From assembly GCA_035079385.1 (NCBI GenBank), contig JAVHKY010000034.1, positions 6,634,001 through 6,698,000 of the forward strand: a DNA stretch of 64,000 bases, written 5' to 3'. Position 1 is the stretch's first letter, and each line of letters begins with the position of its first letter. The translations under genes were made by a program, and so were the position numbers. Positions 33,601 through 44,299 of the stretch are shown here, piece by piece. Under the pieces are notes generated by a model. The model did not search any database, was not told the DNA's origin, and saw nothing but the letters and a program-made list of their open reading frames with translations. The stretch is from Aspidiotus rigidus (Eukaryota > Arthropoda > Insecta > Hemiptera > Diaspididae).

Positions 33601-34715
33601 GCTTCCTTAACGAAGTTAAACGAGGAACGCAGGGAACCTGTTTTATGATTCGAATGAGATTTGGTATTGAAAATTCAAGGAAGCCTAGATCATATATAGC
33701 TCGACAGTCGAAATTTTTCCAAGTCCCCCTTCTATCATATATAGCTCGAGAGTCGAAATTTTTCTAAGTCCCCCTTCTATCATATATGGCTCGAGAGTCG
33801 AAATTTTTCTAAGTCCCTCTTCTATCATATATAGCTCGAGAGTCGAAATTTTTCTAAGTCCCCCTTCTATCATATATGGCTCGAGAGTCGAAATTTTTCT
33901 AAGTCCCTCTTCTATCATATATAGCTCGAGAGTCGAAATTTTTCCAAGTCCCCCTCCTATCATATATAGCTCGAGAGTCGAAATTTTTCTAAGTTCCCCT
34001 CCTATCATCTATAGCTCGAGAGTCGAAATTTTTTCTAAGTCCCCCTCCTATCATATATAGCTCGAGAGTCGAAATTTTTCCAAGTCCCTCTCCTATCATA
34101 TATGGCTCCAGAGTCGAAATTTTTCCAAGTTCCCCTCCTATCATCTATAGCTCGAGAGTCGAAATTTTTTCTAAGTCCCCCTCCTATCATATATAGCTCG
34201 AGAGTCGAAATTTTTCCAAGTCCCTCTCCTATCATATATGGCTCCAGAGTCGAAATTTTTCCAAGTTCCCCTCCTATCATCTATAGCTCGAGAGTCGAAA
34301 TTTTTTCCAAGTCCCCCTCCTATCATATATAGCTCGAGAGTCGAAATTTTTCTAAGTTCCCCTCCTATCATCTATAGCTCGAGAGTCGAAATTTTTTCTA
34401 AGTCCCCCTCCTATCATATATAGCTCGAGAGTCGAAATTTTTCCAAGTCCCTCTCCTATCATATATGGCTCCAGAGTCGAAATTTTTCCAAGTTCCCCTC
34501 CTATCATCTATAGCTCGAGAGTCGAAATTTTTTCCAAGTCCCCCTCCTATCATATATAGCTTGAGAGTCGAAATTTTTCTAAGTCCCTCTCCTATCATAT
34601 ATGGCTCGAGGGTCGAAATTTTTCTAAGTTTTTCGCTGGACGGCGCACGGCGGACGGCGGACGCCAGATTTCTCAAATAGCCCCCCATAAAACAGGTTGC
34701 CTGTTAAAACAAAAA
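33600..34715 (+). mobile_element. Minisatellite-bearing repeat element with AACAGG-type borders
   Basis: The left border reads GGAACGCAGGGAACCTGTTT near 33628-33648. The right border ends CCCATAAAACAGGTTGCCTG near 34684-34703. The two are inverted copies of a core AGGGAACCTGTTTTAT. Between them are a unique left part, the 45-bp array, and a right part with GGACGGCGGACGGCGGACG. The same borders flank an oppositely oriented copy at about 57.83-58.22 kb and partial copies near 12.7, 21.7, 24.35, 36.2, 50.45 and 59.54 kb. It looks like a non-autonomous DNA element whose array length varies; the superfamily is unknown. Confidence 0.55.
33690..34640 (+). repeat. 45-bp minisatellite, about 21 units, higher-order pattern
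   Basis: Each unit reads roughly CTCCTATCATATATAGCTCG, then AGAGTCGAAATTTTTC, then YAAGTCCCC. From about 34005 to 34510 the variants ATCTATAGC, ATATATAGC and ATATATGGCTCC alternate in a 136-bp three-unit repeat (marker positions about 34006, 34141, 34278, then 34369 and 34504). Because 45 is divisible by three, both strands stay open over long stretches; those repetitive frames are artefacts. Confidence 0.9.
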
Positions 34716-36575
34716 CAAAATGAATAAGGATGATGTTTCATTTCTTTTCCGGCTGTTTAAAAAGAACATTAGGTAGTGTTGTTATCTCTTACAAATAATA
34801 TATACTAAACTAGCCTATCCGCTCGTTCGCTCATAAGTCAGGAATGACAAATATTTTGAGGTATTGCCTTTCGTGAGGCTCACTCACTCGCTCCGCTCGT
34901 TCGCCCTCTTTCTTGGTCCCTGTCTCGGTTTAGCATAAGTCTGATATGAAATATTTTCGGCTTTTGCCTTCCATGGAGCTCACTCGCTCCGCTTGTTCGC
35001 CCTCTTTCCTTGTCCCTGTCTCGGTTTAGCATAAGTACTTTTCTTCTTCTTTTATTTCTTCTTCTTTTATTTCTTCTTCTTCCCTCCTCCTTCTATATGG
35101 CATATATACTAAACTAGCCTGAAATGTAGGGGGTGGTACTCGCAGATCTCTCATTCACTACCCATGTATAAAAATTTTTCTCCTTTGTTTTCTTGTTCTT
35201 CTTTTTCTTCTTCTTCTTCCTTCTTCCTTCTTCCTTCTTCCTTCTTCCTTCTTCCTTCTTCCTTCTTTCTTCTACCTTCATCCTGCTTTCTTCTGCCTTC
35301 ATCCTCCTTCCTTCTGCCTTCTTCTATACAGCATATATACTAAACTAGCCTGAAACGTAGGGGGAGGGGGTGGTACTCGCAGATTTCTCAATCACCACCC
35401 AGATATAACAATTTTTCTCGAAAATATTCTCAAGTCCATTATCGGGGGAGGGGGTGGTACTCGCAATTTTCCAATAGTGTATGGGGTCTCAGAAAAGACA
35501 TGAAACATGTCAAAAAACCAAAAAACAACTAAAAATCTGTAGTATCGAAGAAAATGTAAATGAAAAAAAAAGTCCCTTACACTTTTTTTGGATTATTTTC
35601 TCTCCGAAGTGATCGTCTGGATCCGCGCCTGGCAACACTTTGACTGGTCCAGCGCCGGAGATACCAAGGATAATGCCAACATTGACACACTTCACCAATG
35701 GTTATGACGTTCGCATAATCTATTTAGTAATGAGTATAACGAAGGACTTACTTCACTTTCAAGAGGTATAGTTGCACATCCGGACGTCAATTGCCATGAA
35801 GCTCATGAAGTCGGAGCTAACATGTTATTAAACTTCCATGGCATCCCGTTTTCTGATATGAAATATAAAAAGAGCAATTCTGTAATTACAATGACAACTT
35901 TTTCAGAAATAGGAGTGCGAGATGAGCACAAAACTGTAGATCGACTTGTTCTCTTCAAAAGAATTCTCAATAAATTCTTAAAAAGAGTGATGCACAATTG
36001 AAGAACTATCTGAAATACGAGTTAGCCCCGTACTCTGTAGCCTTTTTTAGCGAGGAACCCGCTAACCCTTTTGTTTGGGGTACTTCCAGGAAATTTTCGT
36101 CCGCGAGCGCGAGCGAGGTTGATGACGTCACGGAGAGGGGTGGGGACTTGGAAAAATTTCGACTTTAGAGCTATATATGATAGAAGGGGGACTTATAGAA
36201 AACGACAGCTTCCTTAACAAAGTTGAATGAGGAACGCAGGGAGCCTGTTTTATGAGTCAAATGGGATTTGGTATTGAAAAATCAAGGAAGCCTACACCTA
36301 GATAAAGCTAGTATAAAGAAGGCCTAGACCTACTATAAGCCTAGTATAATATAGTTTGAGGGTCTGAATTTTTCTAAGTCCCCCTCTTATCATATATGGC
36401 TTGAGAGTCGAAATTTTTTCAAGTCCCCCCCTATCATATATGGATTCAGAGTCGAAATTTTTCTATGTGTCCCTCCTATCATATATAGCGCGATAGTCGA
36501 AATTTTTTTAAGTCCCCTTCCTATCATATATAGCTCGATAGTCGAAATTTTTCCAAGTCCCAATTTTCATAATAT
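34716..36575. repeat. Repeat mosaic with CTT microsatellites
   Basis: 34815-35040 has about two units of a GCTCGTTCGCCCTCTTTC repeat. 35040-35090 and 35195-35300 are (TTC)n/(CTTCCTT)n microsatellites. 'actaaactagcctgaaa.gtaggggg' occurs at about 35107 and 35340. 35500-36020 is AT-rich with no call. 36170-36560 has border and array pieces of the 45-bp family in both orientations. No gene is supported. Confidence 0.5.
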
Positions 36576-36579
36576 TTGC

Positions 36580-36818
36580 AAAATTCTGTTTGTTGTGTTT
36601 TATTAGATTTTTGTAATCTGGCCACTTATAAGGACGATTGTGGGTCAATCGTTTGGCCTATGTCCAACTTGAAATACATCACTTTAAAGGGAATTTTACA
36701 AGGAAAATTTTTGTTTCAAACATTTTTTTCTAGGACTTTGAATTTTCGAGATACTCGCAAAAAATTGATTTTGGAGGCTAGAACGTGCCACAGAAACGTC
36801 AGCACAGCTTCTTGGGGA
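36580..36818 (+). repeat. Second arm of the large inverted repeat
   Basis: Reverse-complement partner of 33062-33306, about 3.3 kb away, with the minisatellite element between. A weak open frame crosses it (84 codons) but the other arm has accumulated different changes and no family is recognisable. Confidence 0.6.
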
Positions 36819-36878
36819 AGTGATTTTTAATATGTTGTTTCGGACACCTACCTGAACATTTTTCATCATAATTCGCTT

Positions 36879-37440
36879 TTGGCTCTCAGAACGTTTCTAC
36901 CTATTTGTCATTTATCGCCTGTACTAAACATGTTGTGCAGGCCACAGCAGTTCCACGAGAAGCTTGATGAAGTTGCCTCCCAAGTCCCTGCGAATAAGAG
37001 CCTGCTTATGCTGGGCGACTTGAATACTTGGGTTCGTACATATAATGAGGTATGGAGCGGCATAATTAGGAAGTATGGCGCACGAAAGGCGAACTCCAAC
37101 TGAGCTTTTGCGCGTAACACAACCTTGTGATAACAGACACCATATTTGACTTCAAGAATATTTACAGAGGCACCTGGAAGCAACCCAGATCCGGGCACTA
37201 GCATGCAGGCGGAAGAACGATCTCATCAATGCCACTCAAACGAGAGTATACAGATGAGGCGAATGCGACACGGACCACAGATTGCTGGTCACCGAACTGA
37301 AAGTCAAGCCCAACCGACAAGGACATAGGACAGAGAATAACTCCGCACGCGGATTCAACATTCCAAAACTCCGGGATCGCAAGATCCGTACCCTATTCAG
37401 ACAGGAAGTAACCAAAGCTTTGAATGCATTACAGACCGAC
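36879..37440 (+). pseudogene. LINE AP-endonuclease domain fragment
   Basis: The plus strand reads FHEKLDEVASQVPANKSLLM, LGDLNTWV, then WSGIIRKYGARKANSN. After a frame change near 37100 it continues TDTIFDFKNIYRGTWKQPRS, and then TDCWSPN. The order (GDxN motif, the NSNG-type loop, TWxxPRSxH, then the final ADCxTDH motif) is that of the exonuclease/endonuclease/phosphatase domain of RTE/CR1-type LINEs, with the final D-H degraded. Stops follow both parts. No RT domain follows: at 37487-37520 the sequence becomes a PLE-type terminal repeat. Confidence 0.65.
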
Positions 37441-39700
37441 AATTAGGACCCCGTACAGAAAGTCTGACAGGGATAATGGAGGAGTTAAGAGAATACTCGA
37501 AGGAGTAAAACAAGGAGGAAACAGGGCTTCAAGTGGTAATTAAATGGATGGTTTTCCCACAGAAAAAAGAGCTTCAGGTTTGTTCCTGTTGAAGTCTATT
37601 GAGCTTGGGAACCCAAAGGGCTTCAACTGGGAAGAAAAACGGGAACAAGGAGACCAAAAAGGTATCAAATGGGGATCAGAAATGTAGTTTTTCCAAGTCT
37701 TTATAAGGGAAACAAATTGTTTGCCGGGTTCTTCGGACCAAATATTTTAAATGGTATTCTGATGCTCACCGGTAGAAAAAGCTCCGGGCCTAATCCATTC
37801 ATCCTTACCTCCCGCGCTAAACGCTACTGATGAGTAATGTTTAGGATACGTGCGAAATTTGAGTCAAATTGATGAGTGAATTCAAAATACCGTGTAATCT
37901 TCGTGTTTAACATTTCCGCGATATGAATTGTAGTATCGAATCCGATATTTGTCGCGTCAGCTTTAGTCAATAAATAGTATTTTTATTTAATAATCAGTTT
38001 TGTTAAATCTCGACAGGAAGACAAAAAAAAAAAAAAAAAAAAAATCCCCAAAAAATACTGAAACACCAAATCCTTTATACGTATAATATTTACACGCTTC
38101 AAAAGCACGGCGGCAGGAAGCGCAGCGCATACAGTAGATAAATTATACGATATCGGAAATGAAAGATGAAAGATTTTACGATAAACTCGAGTTGAGAGGA
38201 AAATGAAGAGAACGGATATTTGCATATTGCATCACGTACTCGTATATAAACACATTTCACAAATACGCGCTACCTTAAAATCACCGGTAAAGATTTTTCA
38301 ATTTTCTTCGCTCGTTTTTATACGTTCTGCTTTCTTTCTACAGGCTCTAAATTGCTCCTTCAAATATTTTGCTTCAAGACGAGTAAATCTTTCGGTCGAG
38401 TTAGCACGATAAACGAGTTTTTTTTTTTTTCATAAAAGATTTTTGCTTCCACGCACTCGAGTCGATAGACACAGTCTACGTATGTAGACTCGGTAATATC
38501 GCTTTTTTTCGATAAATAAAAAATATTTTTGTCAAACATATCATCAGTATACCAATGACAGAAATAATAACAAATTTCCGGTAAGAGGATGAGCTCGGGG
38601 GAAAAAAAGAAGTAAATATGGTTTGGCGATGAAATATTCGCAGCTTCGCGGTGATGTGGGAGAAAAAGAGGCTCGCTCGAATTTTCCGGCTGGAAAGTGT
38701 ACTTTTCGGGAATATCTCGCCATGCGACACACAGTATTTATTTCAACATGGCGTATTTAATCCGTCTTTAATCTGCACACATACGAACGCGTACACCATG
38801 CTGCCGAGCATTTGTGATAACTCCGGTATTTTTATTTCATCGGCTCCGAGTAAACGACAACGATTCATTTACAGTCATGTTCGGTGTTCTTTACACGAGC
38901 AAGTCCCCATTCCGGCCCATATCCACTCGTTCTACGTAACAAAATGGACTGGGATTACGAATTTATATTCGCGTCAACTACTTCCCACAACGAGACGATA
39001 TAAACGCATTTATAAACAAAATTCGAAAAACAGTGTATTGTAAATACCGTAGATGGTTTAGGAAGAGCTTTGGCGCGCGCGTGCATTCGACTTATCAAAG
39101 CTCAAAGTTTAATTTAACATTCTCTCCCTTTTTCCTATTATGCTGTTTGATGAAGAGTTTTTTTATTTGTAGGGAAATAGAACAGCGACAAAAACCACTG
39201 GATTTTCGTTAATGACCATTATTTTTTTTCAATCACCGGCGAAAATCCGGAATTAAAAGGCTATAAAATAAGTTGGAAACTTGTGGATTTTTCTGCACGC
39301 TCGCCTACAGTTATCTGGTAAAGATCAAAATTATCAGATGAAGGCTGTCCGTGGAAAGAGTGTAAGTGCCATCGGAACCGAGAATGAGGTTTTCATTGAT
39401 CCTCTTTAGAGTCACGACTATACGATTTTCATGCTCTGTTGTGTCTCATTGATCGCTTTTCCAGGACAGATACTCGTAAAACGTTTGTATTGCGTTCGAG
39501 AACCTCATCTTACATTTAAACCGTCCTCCTCAAAAATTTTGTCATTGGCACTTACACTCTTTCCCACGAACAGCCTTCAAATATCGTTTCGGAGACTGAA
39601 GCTCGAATTTTGGCGCATTATAGAAAATTATCGGGCGACAACTAAAGTAGAGGTAGAATTGATGCGTTTTTGTAAAAAATGACGGTCATCCATAATTAAG
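37441..39700. other. Non-genic DNA; unique CpG-containing segment
   Basis: 37487-37520 carries a lone copy of the PLE copy-B terminal repeat (ATACTCGAAGGAGTAAAACA). 37500-37800 is of unknown origin. 37980-39110 is unique-looking with frequent CG dinucleotides and scattered 60-130-codon frames on both strands (the longest 38651-39043) without recognisable products. 39300-39700 holds two segments containing AGTGCCAA and TTGGCACT near 39365 and 39543. No gene can be supported. Confidence 0.35.
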
Positions 39701-40078
39701 ATGATACTCGAAGGAGTGAAACAAAAGAAAACTGGAGAAAACTAAAGAAAACTCCCCGAAGAGGTGGGGATCTCTTTTGGATCTCCGCTGGGTTCTCTTA
39801 TCTCGAAAATTTTCATGTCTAAATTTGAGGTTGACCTGTTCTCCTAAGGCCAAGTGATTTTGAGTCGTAATTGGTACAGGTATGTTGACGAAGCTTTGTG
39901 TGCGTGGACCGATCCTACAGAACTCCTTGATGAGTTTCTTGCTTATCTAAACAGCCTACACCCCTCCATAAAATTTACACTGGAAGTTGGTGGCTCCACT
40001 TTTAACTTCTTGAACTTGCCTCTTTCCGTCATTGACGGTGTCCATGAATTTGGTATTTATATAAAAAATACCTCGACC

Positions 40079-40225
40079 TTTTGAGGACGAACTTTTATTA
40101 GAACAGATAAAAAACACGTTATAACGTATGACTAGGATATTGGTAACTGAAAAAACAGATAGCGTAGGTACGCTCTCGCACGCATCCCCTCTAATCTTCG
40201 TAGGTCGTGTTGATAAGATTCGACA
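40079..40225 (-). repeat. Copia 3' LTR
   Basis: 147 bp, matching 54478-54624 with about three differences. On the minus strand it starts TGTCGAATC and ends CCTCAAAA. The adjacent internal sequence 40226-40236 gives a minus-strand polypurine tract, TTGAGGGGGAG. The outer flank is the target copy CGACC in PLE copy B. Confidence 0.92.
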
Positions 40226-40935
40226 CTCCCCCTCAACACGACATACGGTAAAAAAACAATAAAGTTTTACTTAAAATTAGTACAAAATAATATGATTTGT
40301 GTTTGATGATCACCAAAACCAATACATAATAACCTTAAAACAATCAAAATTTCTTCATAAATAAACCACAGATTCTCTTATATCTACATCGCGTGCAAAA
40401 AAACATTTTTTTTTAAATTTTACTTTTTTTCAATTTTTTTTTTATGATTTTTATACCTAGCCGAATAATTACACAAATGTAAGATACTACTCCCCCTTAA
40501 TTATGAGGCTACATAGAAACAATAATATCACGAACATGCAAAAAAAAAATATAAATAAACGTGCAAAAGAATGTCATGCAAGATCATTCGAATAATATGA
40601 GAGGGTAACATAAAAAATATAGAAAACAAAGCAAGCATAGGTGCACCTAGAAAAAATATATACAAATATCGATCGACAAATAATTTAAATGCACGTACGT
40701 CCGAATGATTACGGCACAGGAAAGAACAATTTAACTACATTTTTTTTTCTTTATTAAATAAGAAAAGAATTATTGCAAATGAAAACCCATGATGAGGTCA
40801 GACCCATGATGAGGTCACGATAAAACATTTTTCAAGATAAACTTATGCTGATGTAAAAATAAGACCCGTGATGAGGTCGGACCCTTGATGAGGTCGCAAT
40901 AAAAATGATTCTATTGTGGTGAGGCTTTAACTCAT
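40226..40935. other. Copia 3' untranslated region
   Basis: AT-rich, non-coding DNA between the copia 3' LTR and the inserted gypsy derivative. A phrase 'ACCCATGATGAGGTC' repeats four times with small changes at about 40785-40815 and 40863-40905. The polypurine tract lies at its left edge. Confidence 0.6.
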
Positions 40936-41059
40936 TGTAATGGTTAAGCGTCTAAAAGAACGGACACATGAGAACAACAAAGAGAGACGACTCGCATGTT
41001 AAAACGCTGTATTGTTACTCTCGATAATATTGATAAGATATCACATGCTATATACTACA
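40936..41059 (-). repeat. Gypsy-derivative 3' LTR
   Basis: 124 bp, TG...CA, one difference from the LTR at 41693-41816; CTCAT lies outside. Confidence 0.9.
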
Positions 41060-41179
41060 CTTCTCCCCCGTAAGAGAAGACTAACAAACAAACAAAAAAA
41101 ATATAAATCACGCATGCATAAGGGAACAAGATTCAGACAAGACAATGATAAAAGAGGGGGGAAAAAAAATGACTAGAAA

Positions 41180-41653
41180 TTAAGGTACAAAGCGATCTGG
41201 AGGACATCCTTTTGTAGATCGGTTTGATCGGCGAAGTGTTAACTCTTCAGCAGCGGTTGATGGCGGTTCAGCCACTAACGTTTTCTCAACCACTGGTTCT
41301 GGTGGTTCAATACGAGGTTTCATGTGATCCGCATGCAAACGATCTCCATCCTCCGTTCTGTAGGAGAGAGGCCCGGTCTGACGAGCGATGGTGGCGGGTG
41401 TCCACTCATGGTCCACTGGACGTCTGAAAGATATCGTTTGACCCGGCTCAAACTCACGGGATTGCGAATGTTGATCATGGCTGAGTTTTGTCTTGAACTG
41501 GCGTTCTGCAATGGTTGCCTTGGAGTTGGGACGGAGATGGTCAAAAATTGTAGGTAACCGTCGACCCAAGAAAAGTTCTGCTGGACGGCGTCCCGTCGTT
41601 GAATGTTCCGAATTTCGATAGACGAAAAGTAACGCCTGCAAGCGATGACCACG
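41180..41653 (-). pseudogene. Ty3/gypsy integrase C-terminal fragment
   Basis: 153 open codons reading YRNSEHSTTGRRPAELFLGR near the start, then a basic linker, FEPGQTISFRR, WTPATIARQTGPLSYR and DRLHADHMKPR. This is the end of gypsy integrase: the YRxxxHxTTGxSPxELxxGR segment, the GPY/F-like GPLSY module and the final HxDxLKPR. The DDE catalytic core, RT and protease are absent. The fragment begins almost at the primer-binding site, so the deletion joined the leader directly to the end of pol. It has no independent catalytic function. Confidence 0.85.
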
Positions 41654-41692
41654 ATCAGGAATGTCCCGAGCAGTCTTGGAGTAGCGCCATTA

Positions 41693-41816
41693 TGTAATGG
41701 TTAAGCGTCTAAAAGAACGGACACATGAGAACAACAAAGAGAGATGACTCGCATGTTAAAACGCTGTATTGTTACTCTCGATAATATTGATAAGATATCA
41801 CATGCTATATACTACA
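41693..41816 (-). repeat. Gypsy-derivative 5' LTR
   Basis: 124 bp, partner of 40936-41059; CTCAT lies outside at 41817-41821. The primer-binding candidate begins within 5 bp of its inner edge. Confidence 0.9.
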
Positions 41817-41875
41817 CTCATTAAAAAAATTGAGGCTATTAAAAAATAAAAACATTGGTGAAAACAACAGGCTAC

Positions 41876-42291
41876 TCAAGTAGATAAAGGAATACAATTT
41901 TCAAGTAAAAAACTTCTGATACGAAGAAAGTTATCGAGTGCTTTTGTGAGGATATCCGCGAGTTGATCAACAGTAGGAATTTTGCGGATCAATTTCATTC
42001 TCCTGTACAGCTTGCCGAATAGCATACTGTTTTGTAAGAAGGAAGCGGGAGGACGAAGACTCATTTCCCTCAGCAATACGGATCGCCGCTGAGTTGTCCT
42101 CGTACACGATAGCAGGGGACTCGTCTCCCAAGATTTCTTTCGAAATAGCGGAAATGAAAGAGATTTCCTTTACGGCGTCATTTAAAGCCGTGTATTCTGC
42201 TTCAGCCGTACTGGTTGAGGTTCGACGCTGTTTTCAGGTCGACCAGGCAATCAAATTACCGTAGCAAAAAACAAGATAACCGAACCTCAGT
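41876..42291 (-). pseudogene. Copia RNase H, C-terminal part
   Basis: Minus-strand reading from the MULE border is GYLVFCYGNLIAWST, a TGA stop, then KQRRTSTSTAEAEYTALNDA (the conserved TSTAEAEY motif), a VYEDNSAAI block near 42095-42115, and the carboxy end with TVDQLADILTKAL near 41930-41965. These are the second half of Ty1/copia RNase H and the pol terminus. At least one stop and a frameshift (between the AEAEY region and the last 66 codons) inactivate it. The first half of the domain lies on the far side of the MULE, at 44446-44675. Confidence 0.85.
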
Positions 42292-42540
42292 GGTTCCCGC
42301 CCAATTTCCCGAAGCCATTTCCCCGAAAGCACATTTCCCGAATTGCCATTTTCCCGAAGCCGAATTCCCGAAGCCAATTACCCGAAACTCATTTTCCCGA
42401 AGTCAATGTTCCCGAAGCCAATTTCCCGAACGGCCTATTTCCCGAATGACTATTTTCCTGAAGCCAATTTCCCGAAACTCATTTTCCCGAAGTCAATGTT
42501 CCCGAAATTATGTGTTCCCGAAACCAAGTTTTGATAAACA
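42292..42540. repeat. MULE left TIR with tandem TTCCCGAAGCCAA units
   Basis: About 18 short units of TTCCCGAAGCC or TTCCCGAAACTC spaced 12-14 bp. The reverse complement matches 44300-44445, including the order of unit variants. Subterminal arrays like this can be transposase binding sites in other DNA transposons; that role here is inference. Confidence 0.8.
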
Positions 42541-42574
42541 TTTATTTATAAATTTCGTTACCAGAAGTATGCCG

Positions 42575-44158
42575 CTAGGCTACATGAAGGTTATATCCTA
42601 CAGTTCGGAGGTACTCTAGAACATTATCATCCTCCTTATATGTCGGATACTCTTCCACAACAGCCTTGGTTCGCGTTTGTAATTCGAGCCACTTTCGTTT
42701 CGGTCCAACTTTCACGCGTCTTCCTAGCGACAATTCTGCTACACTAACTTCTGTGTCCCCTTGCTCTTTCTGTATTTCTGTTAAAAATGTATACATATCC
42801 GGGTGATGTTTCCCGACCAGCAACGCGAACCTCGTATGCCAGCCTTCGCTCGCATTATTTGTTTTGTGGCTGTCGTTTAAGGCGGACTCGTAGTGATTCC
42901 ATAGACGAATGGGATATCTCGGTGCGATTGCTGCTCTTCGTCCTCTGGCTGGCCTACCACGAACGTAAGTGACTGCGAAATAGTCCATGACGTCTAGGAG
43001 TTCATCCGGGACGTCATCGTTTAAGAGCCTGAATGCTGTAAGAACGTCGTCTGGCGGAACAAAAGCTAAAGCCAATATCATGTGCACATAATTTCTTAAG
43101 GTCCTATCGTCAGGGTTGTTGTACGCGGTTTGTAGTCCTTCATCTTGTACCTTGCGGTATAACGATTGCCCTAGATGGAATAGGCAAGCTGTCACCGGTA
43201 CGCCTGGGAAGACTTTCTCAATGGAATTGATTATAGCCAGCTCGAAATCGCACATAATGCTTAGTGGTACACAATTGCCTGTGATTCGATATTCGTTTAC
43301 GGCATCCCTGATAGCGACTAACACTTCTTCGTATTGAATGCCCTTTTTCGATGTCATCAAAGCGTACACAAATGGTAGTGGCACTCCCTCTCCACCTACT
43401 CCGGCTCTGTGTCGAACTCCGAGGACTGTAAAAAGTTGAGTAAATAGATTTGGTGTAACTTGAAACGTCCCGTCAATGAACCAAGTTTCGCTCTTGCATA
43501 ATAACTCCAGATTTTGTCGTGTGGCAAAGACTAAGCTCCTTCCCTTTGGCGCAGCAGCAGCATCCTCATCCTCTTCCTCCTCTACGTCGTCTTCATCTGG
43601 GACTCCGGAGTCGTATACGAGGAACTTCTCTCCCTGGCGAGTTTTGGTGTACGTCTCTGGTAATTCTCGGAGTTCTTGCAGTGTTCTGGGGTTCGCAGGC
43701 AAGTCTTTTCGTCGTTCGCGTCGAATTTGTTTTTTTAAAGACTCACGTTCTGGTAGTTGGCTGAGTACCTCGCAGGGAATTCCTTCTAATTCGGTACGAA
43801 TAAGTTGAGCCGGAGAAATTTCGGGGTTGTCTGCGGCCTTCTTTTTAAGTGTATGCGTTATTACTTCCGCTTTCGATTCTTCCTGATTGGGCGCATGAGC
43901 GTGTCTTGATTCGTTGGGGCCTTTCAGCACGACGACATTTTCTGGTAGCGCTGGATTATTCGTAATAGCCCGAGCCGTGCATAGGCCGCTGCGCACTCGA
44001 TTGCAGTCCCAATATATCCTCTCTTTCGTAACTCTGGACCTCAGGTACACGTACCCATCAACAAGGAGTTTCTTGCCTACTAATTTCGCCATTATATTTT
44101 CGCACGAACTGACGCTCACAACGAAATACAAGGGGTACCTCGACTTCCACATTACCAT
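42575..44158 (-). CDS. MULE transposase with N-terminal FLYWCH zinc finger
   Basis: 527 codons without a stop. A better start is probably Met23 (44092; MAKLVGKKLLVDGYVYL). Residues about 24-88 form a FLYWCH-type finger: aromatic strands, W50, C52, C60 and the closing HAH. An acidic run (DVEEEEDEDAAAA) lies near 191-203. The MULE catalytic core follows: D229 in WFIDGTFQV, D304 in IMCDFELAI, the CLFHLGQS zinc-type motif at 325-332, and E438 in NNASEGWHTRF. The DDE triad and spacing match MuDR-like transposases. The enzyme would bind the TIRs and cut and paste the element in the nucleus. No key residue is missing. It may also act on shorter relatives, but the TIRs of the 1.33-kb family here are different. 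Confidence 0.93.
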   Translation of the reverse strand: MVMWKSRYPLYFVVSVSSCENIMAKLVGKKLLVDGYVYLRSRVTKERIYWDCNRVRSGLCTARAITNNPALPENVVVLKGPNESRHAHAPNQEESKAEVITHTLKKKAADNPEISPAQLIRTELEGIPCEVLSQLPERESLKKQIRRERRKDLPANPRTLQELRELPETYTKTRQGEKFLVYDSGVPDEDDVEEEEDEDAAAAPKGRSLVFATRQNLELLCKSETWFIDGTFQVTPNLFTQLFTVLGVRHRAGVGGEGVPLPFVYALMTSKKGIQYEEVLVAIRDAVNEYRITGNCVPLSIMCDFELAIINSIEKVFPGVPVTACLFHLGQSLYRKVQDEGLQTAYNNPDDRTLRNYVHMILALAFVPPDDVLTAFRLLNDDVPDELLDVMDYFAVTYVRGRPARGRRAAIAPRYPIRLWNHYESALNDSHKTNNASEGWHTRFALLVGKHHPDMYTFLTEIQKEQGDTEVSVAELSLGRRVKVGPKRKWLELQTRTKAVVEEYPTYKEDDNVLEYLRTVGYNLHVA

Positions 44159-44299
44159 AGAAATCTAAAAATTATCGGCAACATCACCGTGTGTACAAAA
44201 AGTTGAAAGATGACTCTAGTTCAGGCGATATTGATGATTACTCTTACTTACATTTGCTTCTCTGTACGCCGTGATGAAATTCTACGCTCGTCGTGATAA

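Larger units (their letters stand above)
40936..41816 (-). mobile_element. Internally deleted Ty3/gypsy element
   Basis: Two 124-bp LTRs (40936-41059 and 41693-41816; TG...CA; one difference seen) flanked by the exact duplication CTCAT (40931-40935 and 41817-41821). Only 633 bp of interior remain: a candidate primer-binding site TGGCGCTACTCC just inside the 5' LTR, the C-terminal part of integrase, and a GGGGGAGAAG polypurine tract before the 3' LTR. Gag, protease, RT, RNase H and most of integrase are missing, yet all cis signals are kept, so it probably moved as a deleted derivative. It inserted into the copia 3' region. Confidence 0.9.

Noticed and set aside
33685..34688. Repetitive proteins (MIGGELRKISTLELY-type) on both strands
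   Set aside because: They arise because the 45-bp unit is a multiple of three; there is no start context, no conservation beyond the repeat, and overlapping opposite frames.
35195..35300. Lysine/glutamate-rich protein on the minus strand
   Set aside because: It is translation of a (CTT)n-type microsatellite.
37825..37850. CTGATGA as a further hammerhead
   Set aside because: No GAAA core or pairing partner follows.
38651..39043. 130-codon plus-strand frame
   Set aside because: No recognisable domain, overlapped by opposite frames in the same unique block; insufficient support for a gene.
43476..44168. Plus-strand serine-rich frames
   Set aside because: They are antisense to the MULE transposase; the serine run mirrors its acidic stretch.
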